Shown here piece after piece: positions 23,021 to 31,743 of a DNA stretch of 54,907 nt; within the stretch, counting starts at the first letter, position 1; each line of letters starts with the position of its first letter. The translations under genes and the position numbers were made by a program. Source of the stretch: Planctomycetota bacterium (GTDB lineage Bacteria; Planctomycetota; Phycisphaerae; Sedimentisphaerales; Anaerobacaceae); contig VRUK01000029.1 in the NCBI GenBank assembly GCA_019456195.1, positions 1 through 54,907 on the forward strand. Reading direction: 5' to 3'. The notes under the pieces are model-generated. The model was not told where the DNA came from and searched no databases. It worked only from the letters and a program-made list of their open reading frames with translations.

Positions 23021-23223
23021 TGGTAAATATTAATGCATATAAATTAGCACACGACCTCATGTCTTTACAGTTTTATCGAGCCATAAACATTGCAGGGAAG
23101 CTCGATCTACTTAAAGACACAGATCGAAACTTAGGACATATGGAAGTCTACGAAAGAATTGTTGAGTGTGCTAGGAAGGATGATAAACTACAAGAACTTC
23201 AAGAAGAAGTCTTGAAAGTATAG
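23020..23223 (+). CDS. Hypothetical protein between terminase genes (67 aa)
   Basis: ATG 23020 overlaps the upstream TGA, with AAAAGGGAG just before it; GTG 23017 is an alternative. The chain is helical with a charged C-terminus (KDDKLQELQEEVLKV) that could form a coiled coil. It sits between small and large terminase and may help assembly of the motor, but no family is recognised. Confidence 0.5.
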   Translation: MVNINAYKLAHDLMSLQFYRAINIAGKLDLLKDTDRNLGHMEVYERIVECARKDDKLQELQEEVLKV

Positions 23224-23228
23224 TAACG

Positions 23229-24599
23229 ATGATAGCAGCGGAGAAACTTTACATAAAAGGCGTAGACCGATGGGGATTTGAGAAAGACAGTCCTCACCGT
23301 TTTTCTGTTCCTAATCGAACACAACGTGCGTTTTGGCTATCCGATAGTCGATTCATAACCGTACCTGCGGGAAGGCGTTCAGGTAAAAGCGAGATTGCTA
23401 AAAAGAAGGGCGTTAAACGTGGTTTAAAAGAACGTCAATTTACGAATCCGCGATACCTGTTTACGGCCCCCACACATCGTCAAGCGAAAGATATCTATTG
23501 GAAAGATTTAAAACTACTCCTCCCTAAGTGGATACGCCAGGGCAAACCTAGCGAGAGCGAACTAGTCATCAACACAGTTACCGGCGCAAGGTTTCAGGTG
23601 ATGGGTTTAGACGAGCCCAGTCGTATGGAGGGAAGCCCTGTCCACGGAATAGTGTTGGATGAAATCGATAACATGAAGGAAGAGGTCTGGGCAGAACATG
23701 TGCGTCCAGCTTTATCGGATACCAATGGGTGGGCGATGTTTATCGGAGTGCCGGAAGGGCGAAAACAGCTCTACAAATATTCACGTTATTCACGCACTCG
23801 CCCGGCGTGGGCAAACTTTACATGGAAAAGCGCGGAAATTCTTCCTCCAGAAGAAATTGCCCAGGCAAAAGAGGACCTCGATCCGCTAACCTTTCTACAG
23901 GAGTATGAAGCCAGTTTTGTTACGTTTGAGGGAAGGGCATACTACTGCTACGACGAAAATAAACATAACGTGGAAAGACTATATTACAATCATAAATTAC
24001 CGTTATCTTTCAATTTTGATTTCAACGTCAAACCTGGCACAGCGACGGTTACTCAAGAGCAGGAGTATTGCGGCAAAAATCCAGACGTAAGCATAGTGTT
24101 CACTGCGGTGATTGGAGAGGTCTGGATACCGCAGAATAGTAATACTCCCGCAGTATGTCGGAAACTTGCAGAGAGCTGGGGTTATCATAAAGGCGAAGTT
24201 TATATTTATGGAGACTCTACCGGCGGAAACGCGGGTACGGCGAAAGTGACTGGATCTGATTGGGATATTGTTGAGCGTATGATGCGACGATGTTTTGGAG
24301 ACCGAGTCAATATGTGCGTAAAGGATGGTTGCCCTCGTGAACGTGCACGCGTGAACGCTTTGAATAGCCGATTGATGTCAACTACTGGTACGATTAGTAT
24401 GTTAATCTGCGCAAAGAACTGCCCGCACACTGCGGAAGACTTAAGCGCGGTGGTTTTGTTGAAAGGCGGGTCCGGGGAGATCGATAAGAAGGCCACCCCG
24501 TTGCATACGCACCTCAGCGATGGGCTTGGATATCAAGCGGAATTTGAGCATCCAGTTAGTGGTGATAATCGAATCCTTGTTGAAGAAGAGGTATTCTAA
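23229..24599 (+). CDS. terL: Terminase large subunit (TerL)
   Basis: ATPase and nuclease that packages phage DNA into proheads. Walker A is PAGRRSGKS at residues 46-54 and Walker B GIVLDEID at 140-147, with the catalytic Glu145. The C-terminal RNase H-like nuclease has Asp in FNFDFNV (about 258), in YIYGDSTGG (about 328) and in HLSDGLGY (about 431), the expected acidic triad. Length 456 aa is normal. The next gene starts on its stop (TAATG). Portal and capsid genes follow downstream. Confidence 0.93.
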   Translation: MIAAEKLYIKGVDRWGFEKDSPHRFSVPNRTQRAFWLSDSRFITVPAGRRSGKSEIAKKKGVKRGLKERQFTNPRYLFTAPTHRQAKDIYWKDLKLLLPKWIRQGKPSESELVINTVTGARFQVMGLDEPSRMEGSPVHGIVLDEIDNMKEEVWAEHVRPALSDTNGWAMFIGVPEGRKQLYKYSRYSRTRPAWANFTWKSAEILPPEEIAQAKEDLDPLTFLQEYEASFVTFEGRAYYCYDENKHNVERLYYNHKLPLSFNFDFNVKPGTATVTQEQEYCGKNPDVSIVFTAVIGEVWIPQNSNTPAVCRKLAESWGYHKGEVYIYGDSTGGNAGTAKVTGSDWDIVERMMRRCFGDRVNMCVKDGCPRERARVNALNSRLMSTTGTISMLICAKNCPHTAEDLSAVVLLKGGSGEIDKKATPLHTHLSDGLGYQAEFEHPVSGDNRILVEEEVF

Positions 24600-24808
24600 T
24601 GCAGGTATTAGTTCATAATAAATATCTGGCTATCCTCAAAGGGGATCATAAATATATCTTCCGATACCTACCTGGAGAGGAGCAGGTTGTTCTTAGAAGA
24701 GTATTAGATTATGTAAGAGATTGTGATTGTGATATTGATTGGAAGGACGTGCTTAAAGTGCTTAGAACTATAAACGTTGATTCACGAAAGGGGGTAAATA
24801 ATGCCTAG
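24599..24808 (+). CDS. Hypothetical protein (69 aa)
   Basis: Begins at the TAATG junction with terL, and so is probably translated by coupling. The small soluble protein has a beta start (MQVLVHNKYLAILKGDHKYIF) and a DCDCDIDW motif that could bind metal. No family recognised. It overlaps the next tiny basic gene by 8 nt. Confidence 0.5.
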   Translation: MQVLVHNKYLAILKGDHKYIFRYLPGEEQVVLRRVLDYVRDCDCDIDWKDVLKVLRTINVDSRKGVNNA

Positions 24809-24920
24809 CCACACTCAAGCTTCAAGACGCCGCGCAAATAAACTAAGTGTCGGGAGCCGCCTCGCAGGAAGAAAGAAAAAATCTAGTAAGAAAGGTCGAG
24901 CAAATCGCCGTAGACGATAA
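24801..24920 (+). CDS. Tiny Arg/Lys-rich protein (39 aa)
   Basis: A 39-residue, very basic peptide (about 45% Arg, Lys and His), ending in GRANRRRRR-type sequence, with AAAGGGGG 7 nt before the ATG. Such peptides can bind nucleic acid or be virion-packaged condensing proteins; that is inference. It overlaps the previous gene by 8 nt and lies between terL and structural genes. It is missing from many annotations because it is short. Confidence 0.5.
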   Translation: MPSHTQASRRRANKLSVGSRLAGRKKKSSKKGRANRRRR

Positions 24921-24962
24921 GGACTGCACTTATACTATTCACAGAGAATCTGAAGAGGAGAA

Positions 24963-25532
24963 ATGATGGGCGATAATATTAGAGATCCAAAGCTGGGATT
25001 CATCCAACCGGTCAAAGCTTCGAGGGATAGGACTGTACTGGATGCGATGGTAGCTGTAGCGGGATGGGCTGTTCTTGGTAATGATACCACCACTCTTGCT
25101 ATTAATGATAATAATATTTTAGGAGATAAATCTTTAAGTTTCGATAAAGTCGACGGCGCTGCGGGTACTGTGTTCGCGGGGATAGAAAAGACTATTAATG
25201 CGGTAAGTTTAAAGGAATTCCTTGCAAGCGATAAGCTGGTTTCTGCATTCTTTGCTGCTGCGCTAACCAATGTTGTGAATATCTTCTTCAGAGTTGGAAC
25301 AGATAGTTCAAACTATTCTGTGTTTAAGGTTCTGGTGGCATCGCTTACTGCAAATGTCTGGAATCCGCTTGCTTTGCTGTTCACTGATGCTGACGTTGCG
25401 AATCAAGTCGGCGCCGGCCACGATCTTGACGTAATTACTTATATTGCCGTTGGGGTGGAGTTCACGTTAGAGACGAATGCACTGGCTGGTTTGCATTTCG
25501 ATCATTTACATATCGAAGCTGCGGATAATTAA
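24963..25532 (+). CDS. Hypothetical structural-region protein (189 aa)
   Basis: GAGGAG stands just before ATG 24963 (a second ATG follows at once). The protein is rich in Ala, Val, Asp and Asn with repeating strand-turn patterns (AINDNNILGDKSLSFDKVDGAAG). It has no signal peptide and no cysteine. Codon and residue use resemble the virion proteins downstream, so a head or decoration component is plausible, without a family match. Confidence 0.5.
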   Translation: MMGDNIRDPKLGFIQPVKASRDRTVLDAMVAVAGWAVLGNDTTTLAINDNNILGDKSLSFDKVDGAAGTVFAGIEKTINAVSLKEFLASDKLVSAFFAAALTNVVNIFFRVGTDSSNYSVFKVLVASLTANVWNPLALLFTDADVANQVGAGHDLDVITYIAVGVEFTLETNALAGLHFDHLHIEAADN

Positions 25533-25570
25533 ATTTAAAACTTAACCGGAATCTTTTTAGGAGAATTAAA

Positions 25571-25777
25571 ATGAAATCCATCGGGAAAATATTTAAAAGC
25601 AAGAAATTCATCGTAACAATTATCGGCCTGATAATTCCGATCCTCAACTCTAATTTTGACTGGGGATTAGATAAAGAGGCGATCTTTGCGATGTTGGGTT
25701 CTGTTGGATTGTTTAACATTGGTCAAGGCATTGCTGACGCTGGTTCGAAAGGCGCAACTTCTGGAACTGTTGATTGA
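25571..25777 (+). CDS. Small membrane protein, holin-like (68 aa)
   Basis: After a basic start (MKSIGKIFKSKK) comes a membrane helix (FIVTIIGLIIPILNS), a loop with DWGLDKEAIFAM, a second weak hydrophobic stretch and a GQGIADAGSKG tail. This layout recurs in small phage membrane proteins annotated as holin-like. TTTTTAGGAG is the ribosome site. It may be a holin or a virion-linked membrane protein; the position before head genes does not decide between them. Confidence 0.55.
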   Translation: MKSIGKIFKSKKFIVTIIGLIIPILNSNFDWGLDKEAIFAMLGSVGLFNIGQGIADAGSKGATSGTVD

Positions 25778-25782
25778 ATATG

Positions 25783-26306
25783 AGTGTCCCGATTGATGTC
25801 AAGAACTGAGTTTCAACCACATTAACGTAAGAAAGGAGTGAGTATGGCAAAGTTGAATGACGGTGAACTGCTGTTGAAGAAAATCGCCGACGCTGCAATT
25901 CCGCACGGTCTGCCTGACGGTGTACCGATATCTCCTATGTCTGCTGTAAACTCTTCTGCGATTACTACAACTACTGGCGTGGCTATCAAAGCTGCCGTTG
26001 CGGGTAAACGTCACTGGATCACGGAAGCTGTTGCTATCAACGAAGCGACTACTGAGGATGCGGTCTTTGCTATTTCGGACGAAGACGATAATGAGTATGC
26101 GATTATGGCTCCGGTCGATGCTGATGGTGTGAACAATGGCGGTGGCGCTGCTATGGGTAAATACGTTTTCAACCCTCCTCTGGTTATTCCTGCTGGAAAA
26201 GCTATTGAGGGGATTGGAAAAGTTGCAGTTCTTGGTGATGTTTGGTGTTCTATCAATGGGTTCGTAGAAGATTAACCAAGTCGATCTTGACAGCAATCGG
26301 GACACT
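25783..26306. repeat. 22-nt inverted repeat flanking one gene
   Basis: 25783-25804 and 26285-26306 are reverse complements with 21 of 22 positions matching (core AGTGTCCCGATTG). One copy lies between the preceding stop and the ribosome site of the gene at 25844; the other starts 9 nt after that gene's stop. The arms could pair in mRNA, enclosing the whole gene, or mark the ends of a gene cassette or recombination unit. Confidence 0.7.
25844..26275 (+). CDS. Probable virion protein (143 aa)
   Basis: AAGGAG lies 7 nt before ATG 25844; a GTG at 25838 is in frame but too close to the site. The protein is beta-rich with low-complexity Ala, Thr and Val stretches (AVNSSAITTTTGVAIKAAVAG) and an acidic DEDDNEYAIM patch. 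The C-terminal half (YVFNPPLVIPAGKAIEGIGKV) has the look of a jelly-roll or decoration-type protein. The gene is enclosed by a 22-nt inverted repeat. No family is recognised. Confidence 0.5.
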   Translation: MAKLNDGELLLKKIADAAIPHGLPDGVPISPMSAVNSSAITTTTGVAIKAAVAGKRHWITEAVAINEATTEDAVFAISDEDDNEYAIMAPVDADGVNNGGGAAMGKYVFNPPLVIPAGKAIEGIGKVAVLGDVWCSINGFVED

Positions 26307-26308
26307 TG

Positions 26309-26470
26309 ATGATCACTAAAATTTTCCGATGGTTAGGAGTATTATTAGGTCCAATATTGACAGCATTATTCAAGGCCGGTAAAGCACCGCGTGAGGTAGA
26401 ATCCGTCGGGTATGATGAAGGTTTGATCGATGATATTCAGGATCATATTAACAAGGAAAACGAGAAATGA
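26309..26470 (+). CDS. Small membrane-associated protein (53 aa)
   Basis: A 53-residue frame whose stop overlaps the next ATG (ATGA). The N-terminal 25 residues form an amphipathic or membrane helix (IFRWLGVLLGPILTALFK); the tail is acidic. The start lies 2 nt past the right arm of the inverted repeat and has only a weak ribosome site, so translation is uncertain. No family recognised. Confidence 0.4.
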   Translation: MITKIFRWLGVLLGPILTALFKAGKAPREVESVGYDEGLIDDIQDHINKENEK

Positions 26471-26859
26471 GCAGTGAGAACAGAACGAGCATCATGACTC
26501 CGTGTGAGATTACAAATACCCAATGTCCACGTTGCAACATTTCTTTTTACAGACTCCCGGATGCTGTAGGTTATTGCCCCTCCTGTAATTTGGAGATTAG
26601 AGATAGTACTACAGACAGCTTTTGGATAGTTTGTAAAGATATCGAAGGGATGCGCAGGTTCTGCTCCGCCTCTTTTTCATCGAATTCTGAAGACTGCGCT
26701 TGGGTTAATTTTGGTTTTTGGGATGAAAAGGAACATTGGGAGTTTGTTGGGGAGGATTTAAATAGTGAACAACTAGTTGAAGTGATAAAAGATAAATCAA
26801 AGTTTCATGGTTGGTATTGTATAAAAATGATAGTAAGCAAATCGGAGAAATTGAAATGA
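26467..26859 (+). CDS. Zinc-ribbon protein (130 aa)
   Basis: The opening region has CPRC and CPSC separated by about 14 residues (TQCPRCNISFYRLPDAVGYC), a typical zinc ribbon. The rest is a soluble alpha/beta domain with many tryptophans. It overlaps its neighbours at both ends (ATGA at start and end). The function is unknown; it is an unusual domain to find among head genes. Confidence 0.6.
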   Translation: MSSENRTSIMTPCEITNTQCPRCNISFYRLPDAVGYCPSCNLEIRDSTTDSFWIVCKDIEGMRRFCSASFSSNSEDCAWVNFGFWDEKEHWEFVGEDLNSEQLVEVIKDKSKFHGWYCIKMIVSKSEKLK

Positions 26860-27146
26860 AAACCTTTAAAGTATCTATCTTGATTCTATTTTTGCTTATC
26901 GGAGCCTCAACAGTTTCGGGATGCCTGTCTTTGCGAGGATTGCGGCCGGATGTAATCGTCAAGCATCCCGATTCGCCGTTTTTGATTATGGAAGTTAAAA
27001 GGAATTGGGCGAGAATTGCAATCTATAGTAAATCAAAAAACAAGATGATTGAATATGGCTGGATCGATATGGAGACGAATGAGGTCCTCGGGAAAACCAT
27101 CAGTAAATACGATTGGGAAAGATTTATAAAAGGTCAGGAGAAATAA
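26856..27146 (+). CDS. Small lipoprotein (96 aa)
   Basis: The sequence has a textbook lipoprotein signal: MKTFKVSILILFLLIGAS, then the lipobox VSGC, giving acylated Cys23. The mature part is 74 residues and basic. ATG 26856 overlaps the upstream stop, with GGAG 8 nt before. In phages such proteins may be superinfection-exclusion factors or outer-membrane spanins; this one lacks the proline-rich spanin look. A lipoprotein of this type fits an envelope with an inner and outer membrane. Confidence 0.6.
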   Translation: MKTFKVSILILFLLIGASTVSGCLSLRGLRPDVIVKHPDSPFLIMEVKRNWARIAIYSKSKNKMIEYGWIDMETNEVLGKTISKYDWERFIKGQEK

Positions 27147-27148
27147 AT

Positions 27149-28615
27149 TTGGTTCACTTGCTCAATTTTGAAAAGACTCCTCAACGCGAGGACGACGTTG
27201 ATTCTAAAAGCGTGAATTGGTGGAAGATGCACAACCGATTCGCTTGGGAATTGATCGAAGACTTATTGAGCGGCACGTTGGGGATGCGATCGAGGCGACA
27301 GCAGTGGCTACCAAAGAACGATAAAGAGACCGTTAAAAGTTATCTCGGCAGGATAGAACGGTCATTCCTGTTGGAGGCGTTTGGTGATTCAATTGAAGAT
27401 CTAGCTGCTAGGCCTTTTAGTAGACCAATAGTTGTAGAAGGTGCCGACGAGCAACTAGAAAAGTTAATCGCAAACGTCGATATGACTGGCTCCAATCTGA
27501 CCACTTTCGGCCAGGATGTTTTTAGAGCTGGGATCACATGGGGACTGACGCATATTCTAGTGGACTTTCCCGAGACTACCGGAATAGAAACCTTATTCCA
27601 GGAACGGGCGATAGGTGCAAGGCCGGACTTTGTACATATTCGCCCACAGCAACTACTCTCCTGGACGGAAGATGAAAACCAGGAGCTTACCTCTATCAAG
27701 TTCCAAGAAAGTCGAACAGTTCGCACGGATAGTAAGTTCCTAGATGAAGAGATCCAGCTAATTAGGCATTACACACAAACAGAAATAAATATTTATCAAT
27801 TCAACCCGGATAAAAGCGAATGGTTTCTTTTAACTCAGGAACCTCTAGTAAATACTCTCGGGAGAATTCCTCTTTCTACGTTTTACACCAAGCGGGTCGG
27901 TAATCGGATGGGCATGCCTCCGCTGTTGGCGTTGGCGTGGAAAAATTTGGAGCATTGGGTAAGCTCCAGCGATCAGAATAACTTACTACACTTCGCCCGC
28001 GTACCGATACTGGTTGCTAGTGGTCTTTCCCAGGTAGATATGAAGGGGACGATTCCTATTGGTGGAAATCGAATTATTAAATTTCAGAGTGATACAGCTA
28101 AATTAGGGTTTGTTGAACATTCAGGTAAAGCTATCGGTGCGGGTAAGGCCGCACTAGACGATTTAAAGGGGGAAATGGCGGAACTAGGCGCGGAGCCGTT
28201 GATGGAGCAGCCTGTACCCATTACAGCCACCGAGGCGGGGATTAATGCGGGCCGTTCCCAGGCCCCTATACAGGCTTGGGTGAACGATCTGGATAACACA
28301 TTCGATGAGGCATTTGGTTTTGCAAAAGCCTGGACAGGTGAGGAGCTACCTGAAGATTTCAAGACTAAAATCTTCAACGAATTTAATCTTGGCACTAAAG
28401 CAAATGAAGACGCTGAGAGGGTGATGGACCTGCGTAAGAATCGGGACATATCCCACGAGACCACAATCAATGAGCATAAGCGACGCGGGATATTGGGGGA
28501 GAATATTACTGCCGAAGACGAAAAGCAAAAACTTGAAGATGAGGGCCCCGATCTTGGGATGCTGACTGATATTCCTCCAGAGGTGGACGACGACAACGAT
28601 GAAGATGAAGATTGA
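27149..28615 (+). CDS. Portal protein
   Basis: Forms the dodecameric vertex through which DNA enters and leaves. The sequence has portal features: a helical N-terminus (NWWKMHNRFAWELIEDLLSG), a beta core with FVHIRPQQLLSW, a long stem/crown helix region near ALAWKNLEHWVSSSDQNNLLHFARVP, and an acidic C-terminus (DDDNDEDED). This resembles DUF4055-type portals. Length 488 aa fits. TTG 27149 is chosen because AGGAG lies 8 nt upstream and the upstream gene stops at 27146. TerL and the gp7-type protein on either side agree. Confidence 0.75.
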   Translation: MVHLLNFEKTPQREDDVDSKSVNWWKMHNRFAWELIEDLLSGTLGMRSRRQQWLPKNDKETVKSYLGRIERSFLLEAFGDSIEDLAARPFSRPIVVEGADEQLEKLIANVDMTGSNLTTFGQDVFRAGITWGLTHILVDFPETTGIETLFQERAIGARPDFVHIRPQQLLSWTEDENQELTSIKFQESRTVRTDSKFLDEEIQLIRHYTQTEINIYQFNPDKSEWFLLTQEPLVNTLGRIPLSTFYTKRVGNRMGMPPLLALAWKNLEHWVSSSDQNNLLHFARVPILVASGLSQVDMKGTIPIGGNRIIKFQSDTAKLGFVEHSGKAIGAGKAALDDLKGEMAELGAEPLMEQPVPITATEAGINAGRSQAPIQAWVNDLDNTFDEAFGFAKAWTGEELPEDFKTKIFNEFNLGTKANEDAERVMDLRKNRDISHETTINEHKRRGILGENITAEDEKQKLEDEGPDLGMLTDIPPEVDDDNDEDED

Positions 28616-28709
28616 TAGAACTGATATAACTATGATTTTAGTTTCGATAGGCTTGTTCGTCTTGACAATAGTATTCTGGTTTTTGGGTAAATATAAGATA
28701 TGGCAATAG
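28605..28709 (+). CDS. Tiny membrane protein (34 aa)
   Basis: A 34-residue frame overlapping the end of the portal gene and the start of the next gene. It is a single hydrophobic helix (ITMILVSIGLFVLTIVFWFLG) with short polar ends. The ribosome site is weak, so coupling to portal translation would be needed. It has the size of phage minor membrane or virion peptides; no family. Confidence 0.4.
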   Translation: MKIDRTDITMILVSIGLFVLTIVFWFLGKYKIWQ

Positions 28710-29863
28710 CCGACGATATCCTTGACAGGTTTATTCGCCATGCAACATTTATCGAAAGGCTAAAGACTCAACAAGTTCGAGAAATAGTCGCTTTATTCAA
28801 TGATGAAGTCATCCCGTTGTTGATAAAACGAATAAGGCGTGTAGGGACAAGCGCTAAGGCGGTTAAACGCCTGAAAACAGAAAGGACCCGATATCGGAAA
28901 ATAATTAAGCGCGGCAATAAAATTATAAAGCGCAGGCTGAAAAGTAATCTGCGAGAAGTTGCTTTAATGGAAGGAGAGTTCAGCGCGACAGCGATGAGCA
29001 AGGAAATGCCGTTTCAGTTTAATTTCGTTGTGCCGGCTGCACCTATTTTAGAACAGATTGTAACTAAGACTAAAATTAGAGGAAAGTTGTTAAACGATTT
29101 CTTTAACGAACTCGGTACAAAACTGGAATCACAAGTAAGTTCTAGGATTAATGTTGGACTTGTAGAAGGACAATCGATTGACGACATTACTAGAGCGATC
29201 AGAGGCACAGCAAAAACAGGGTTCCGAAATGGAATCCTTGAAGGAACACGTCGAGAAGTTGCAGCAGTTGTGCGGACAGCAGTTAATCACACAGTCACGC
29301 AGGCAAGGGAGGAAACCTACAAAGCAAACGACGACGTTATTAAAGAGGTAAGATACGTTGCAACCCTCGATAGCAAAACGACAGTTATATGCGCAGGACT
29401 GGATGGCGAAGTTTTTCCGATTGGTGAAGGTCCCCGTCCTCCGCAGCATTTTCAGTGCCGATCGACAACGACCGCAGTCGTCAAGTCATTCAAAGAACTT
29501 GGATTTGACAACCTGAAAGAACTACCGCCTAAAACTCGGGCGGCTGCACCTATCGGGCAAAGAGAGATAAAAGAATTAAGGCGCGCCGGAGCCACTAAAG
29601 CAGAAATCCGAACTATGCAGCGATCTTTAAATGGTCAGGTTCCCGCTACGGAAACTTATGGAACCTGGCTGAAACGACAACCCGGGGACACTCAAAATAA
29701 AGTTCTTGGACCTACGCGGGCGAAACTGTTCAGGGAAGGTAAAGTAAAAATTAATAGATTTACTAACGACAACAATCGCCCTTTGAATCTAAATGAAATC
29801 CGCGAGCTAGAAGGGCTCACGGAACGCGACATTAAAGTGGTGAGGACTAGAAGTAAGAAGTAG
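28700..29863 (+). CDS. SPP1 gp7/Mu F-like minor head protein
   Basis: Minor capsid protein involved in DNA ejection or early head assembly. The C-terminal half has the diagnostic SPP1 gp7 motif: TVTQAREETYKANDDVIKEVRYVATLDSKTT followed by C-GLDG-x-FP and HFQCRST, the conserved zinc/hydrolase-like C, H and C. The N-terminal half is helical and basic. At 387 aa it matches the family. It overlaps the portal-side small ORF and directly follows the portal gene, the usual order. Confidence 0.87.
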   Translation: MAIADDILDRFIRHATFIERLKTQQVREIVALFNDEVIPLLIKRIRRVGTSAKAVKRLKTERTRYRKIIKRGNKIIKRRLKSNLREVALMEGEFSATAMSKEMPFQFNFVVPAAPILEQIVTKTKIRGKLLNDFFNELGTKLESQVSSRINVGLVEGQSIDDITRAIRGTAKTGFRNGILEGTRREVAAVVRTAVNHTVTQAREETYKANDDVIKEVRYVATLDSKTTVICAGLDGEVFPIGEGPRPPQHFQCRSTTTAVVKSFKELGFDNLKELPPKTRAAAPIGQREIKELRRAGATKAEIRTMQRSLNGQVPATETYGTWLKRQPGDTQNKVLGPTRAKLFREGKVKINRFTNDNNRPLNLNEIRELEGLTERDIKVVRTRSKK

Positions 29864-29882
29864 TAATTAATTCAACCCAGGA

Positions 29883-29916
29883 GCGGAACGCTCAAAAAGG
29901 CGGAATGCCGAAAAAG
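29883..29916 (+). repeat. Imperfect 17-bp tandem repeat in leader of scaffold gene
   Basis: Two adjoining copies (29883-29899 and 29900-29916) of GCGGAAYGCYSAAAAAG differ at only three positions. Each copy can form a small hairpin (GAGCG/CGCTC and GGC/GCC). The repeat ends at the ribosome site of the scaffold gene and may modulate its translation, or be a neutral slippage product. Confidence 0.6.
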
Positions 29917-29924
29917 GAGAGATC

Positions 29925-30725
29925 ATGGCTCTACCTGCATTGTTGGAAACGTTGGACGGACAGCCCGACGCGATTAGAGAGCATTACGTCGAGAAGAACG
30001 GAAGGTTCATTCTCGGTATAACGTCCGCAGGTGGGTATACACTGGAGAAGGATATCAATAATCTTCGGTCGGCTTACGGGAAGGAAAAGGATAAACGTAA
30101 AACCGTCGAGGATACGTTGAAAGCCTTCGAGGGACTAGACCCAACTCAAATTGGCGATCTGAAAACTTTAGTAGAGGAAAGAAAAAACTGGACTCCAGAA
30201 GAAAAAGTACAGGAGCAGATCAATACCAAAGTCCAGCAGATCAAAGATAAACTGACCGGCGAAATCGGCGACAAAGATGTTTCTATTAAGAAACTGACCG
30301 GACAGATAACCAAATTGATTATGGACAACCAAGCCACCGCCGCGTTGACAAAACACAAAGCGCGTAACGGTGGGAAATCTCTCTTAGCCAACATTCGGGA
30401 AATGATCCGCGTTGAAAACGATGACAACGGAAATCTCCAGGTAGTCGTGATTGATTCTAAATCCGGGGGCGCGAGAATGTCCCAAAAGCAAGGTTCGATG
30501 GACAATATGGGGCTTGAGGAGTTGGTAGAGATCATGAAAGACTCCGATGATTACTCGTTTGCTTTTGAATCTTCTGGCGCTTCCGGTGGTGGTGCAAAAG
30601 GAGGGGGCGGTGGTGGAAATCCTCCTCCAGGGAGAATTCCAACAAATAGTTCAAATTTGACGGCAGAAGAAAAACTTCAGTTGGCCCATGAGAAAGCGGA
30701 AGGGTCTACTGCTGGCAATAAGTAA
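29925..30725 (+). CDS. Scaffolding protein
   Basis: Internal scaffold for capsid assembly, inferred from position directly before the major capsid gene and from composition. The sequence is mostly charged helices (YGKEKDKRKTVEDTLKAFEG, VQEQINTKVQQIKDKLTGE), lacks cysteine and has a low-complexity Gly/Ser/Pro region (GGGGGGNPPPG) before a basic C-terminal helix, the end that usually contacts capsid. 266 aa is typical. The ribosome site is AAAAGGAGAG. Confidence 0.8.
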   Translation: MALPALLETLDGQPDAIREHYVEKNGRFILGITSAGGYTLEKDINNLRSAYGKEKDKRKTVEDTLKAFEGLDPTQIGDLKTLVEERKNWTPEEKVQEQINTKVQQIKDKLTGEIGDKDVSIKKLTGQITKLIMDNQATAALTKHKARNGGKSLLANIREMIRVENDDNGNLQVVVIDSKSGGARMSQKQGSMDNMGLEELVEIMKDSDDYSFAFESSGASGGGAKGGGGGGNPPPGRIPTNSSNLTAEEKLQLAHEKAEGSTAGNK

Positions 30726-30756
30726 ATTCTTCTCTGTCCTGTAAAGGAGAAAAAGA

Positions 30757-31689
30757 ATGGCTGCATTGACACTATTAGAAGCCTCAAAACGAGGCCTTGG
30801 CACTGAACTCGACCAGGCGGTAGTCGAGATTTTTGCTCGTAATTCCCCGATTCTTATGGTCTTGCCTTTCCGCACGATTTCAGGCAATGCTTTGAAATAT
30901 AATCGTGAACAGACTCTGCCTGGAGTAGCCTTTCGCGGGGTGAACGAGGCGTTTAGTTCTAGCGTTGGGGTGTTGAATCCGATTACGGAATCGTTGACCA
31001 TCATCGGCGGCGATCTGGAAGTCGATAAATTTATTATCGACACGGAAGGCGCGGATATTCGCTCCATTCACGAGGCGATGAAACTGAAGGCGATTGCTGA
31101 AGATTGGCAGACGACTTTCTTCAAAGGCGATGTGCAGACAGATGTAAAAGAATTCGATGGGTTGCAGACTCGTCTAGTTGGTAATCAGTTGATCGATGCC
31201 GGTGTTAGTTCTGGCGGTGATGCACTGTCGCTTGGTGTTGTGGACGAACTGATCGACGCTGTGAACGATCCCACACACTTGGCGATGAATAAGACACTGG
31301 CAAGGCGTTTTTCTGCGGCTGCGCGCGATACTGCCGTGGGAGGTTTCATCACGTTCGGAAAAGACGAGTTCGGCAGGCGTATTATGTTCTACGGAGACTT
31401 GCCGATTCTGGTTATCCAGTCCTTGCAGGGGTTGGACACTGTCCTCCCGTTCACCGAGGCGAATCCTGGTGGTGGGTCGGCTGCATCCACTTCCATGTAT
31501 TGTTTGAGCATCACTCCTAACGGAATTCAGGGTATCCAGAACAAGCCGATGGAAGCGCGGGATCTTGGTGAGCAGGATATCAAGCCGGTTATGCTGACTC
31601 GGGTGGAATGGTATGCTGGGATGATGATTCGCCACGGAAGGGCTGGAGGGCGTCTGCGTGGTATTAAGAACGCGGCGATTGTTAAATAG
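30757..31689 (+). CDS. Major capsid protein
   Basis: Main shell protein, probably of the HK97 fold. Features: an N-arm, LDQAVVEIFARNSPILMVLPFRTISG, typical of capsid proteins of this group, a beta-rich middle with ALKYNREQTLPGVAFRGVNEAF, and an E-loop-like stretch. The C-terminal part, VEWYAGMMIRHGRAGGRLRGIKNA, is highly family-like. Length 310 aa. No obvious maturation cleavage. AAAGGAG precedes the ATG. It sits between scaffold and a cement-like protein. Confidence 0.88.
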   Translation: MAALTLLEASKRGLGTELDQAVVEIFARNSPILMVLPFRTISGNALKYNREQTLPGVAFRGVNEAFSSSVGVLNPITESLTIIGGDLEVDKFIIDTEGADIRSIHEAMKLKAIAEDWQTTFFKGDVQTDVKEFDGLQTRLVGNQLIDAGVSSGGDALSLGVVDELIDAVNDPTHLAMNKTLARRFSAAARDTAVGGFITFGKDEFGRRIMFYGDLPILVIQSLQGLDTVLPFTEANPGGGSAASTSMYCLSITPNGIQGIQNKPMEARDLGEQDIKPVMLTRVEWYAGMMIRHGRAGGRLRGIKNAAIVK

Positions 31690-31743
31690 AATTAATTCGT
31701 AGAGCTATCGACTTGATCGAAACTCTTTTATAAGGACAGCAAA

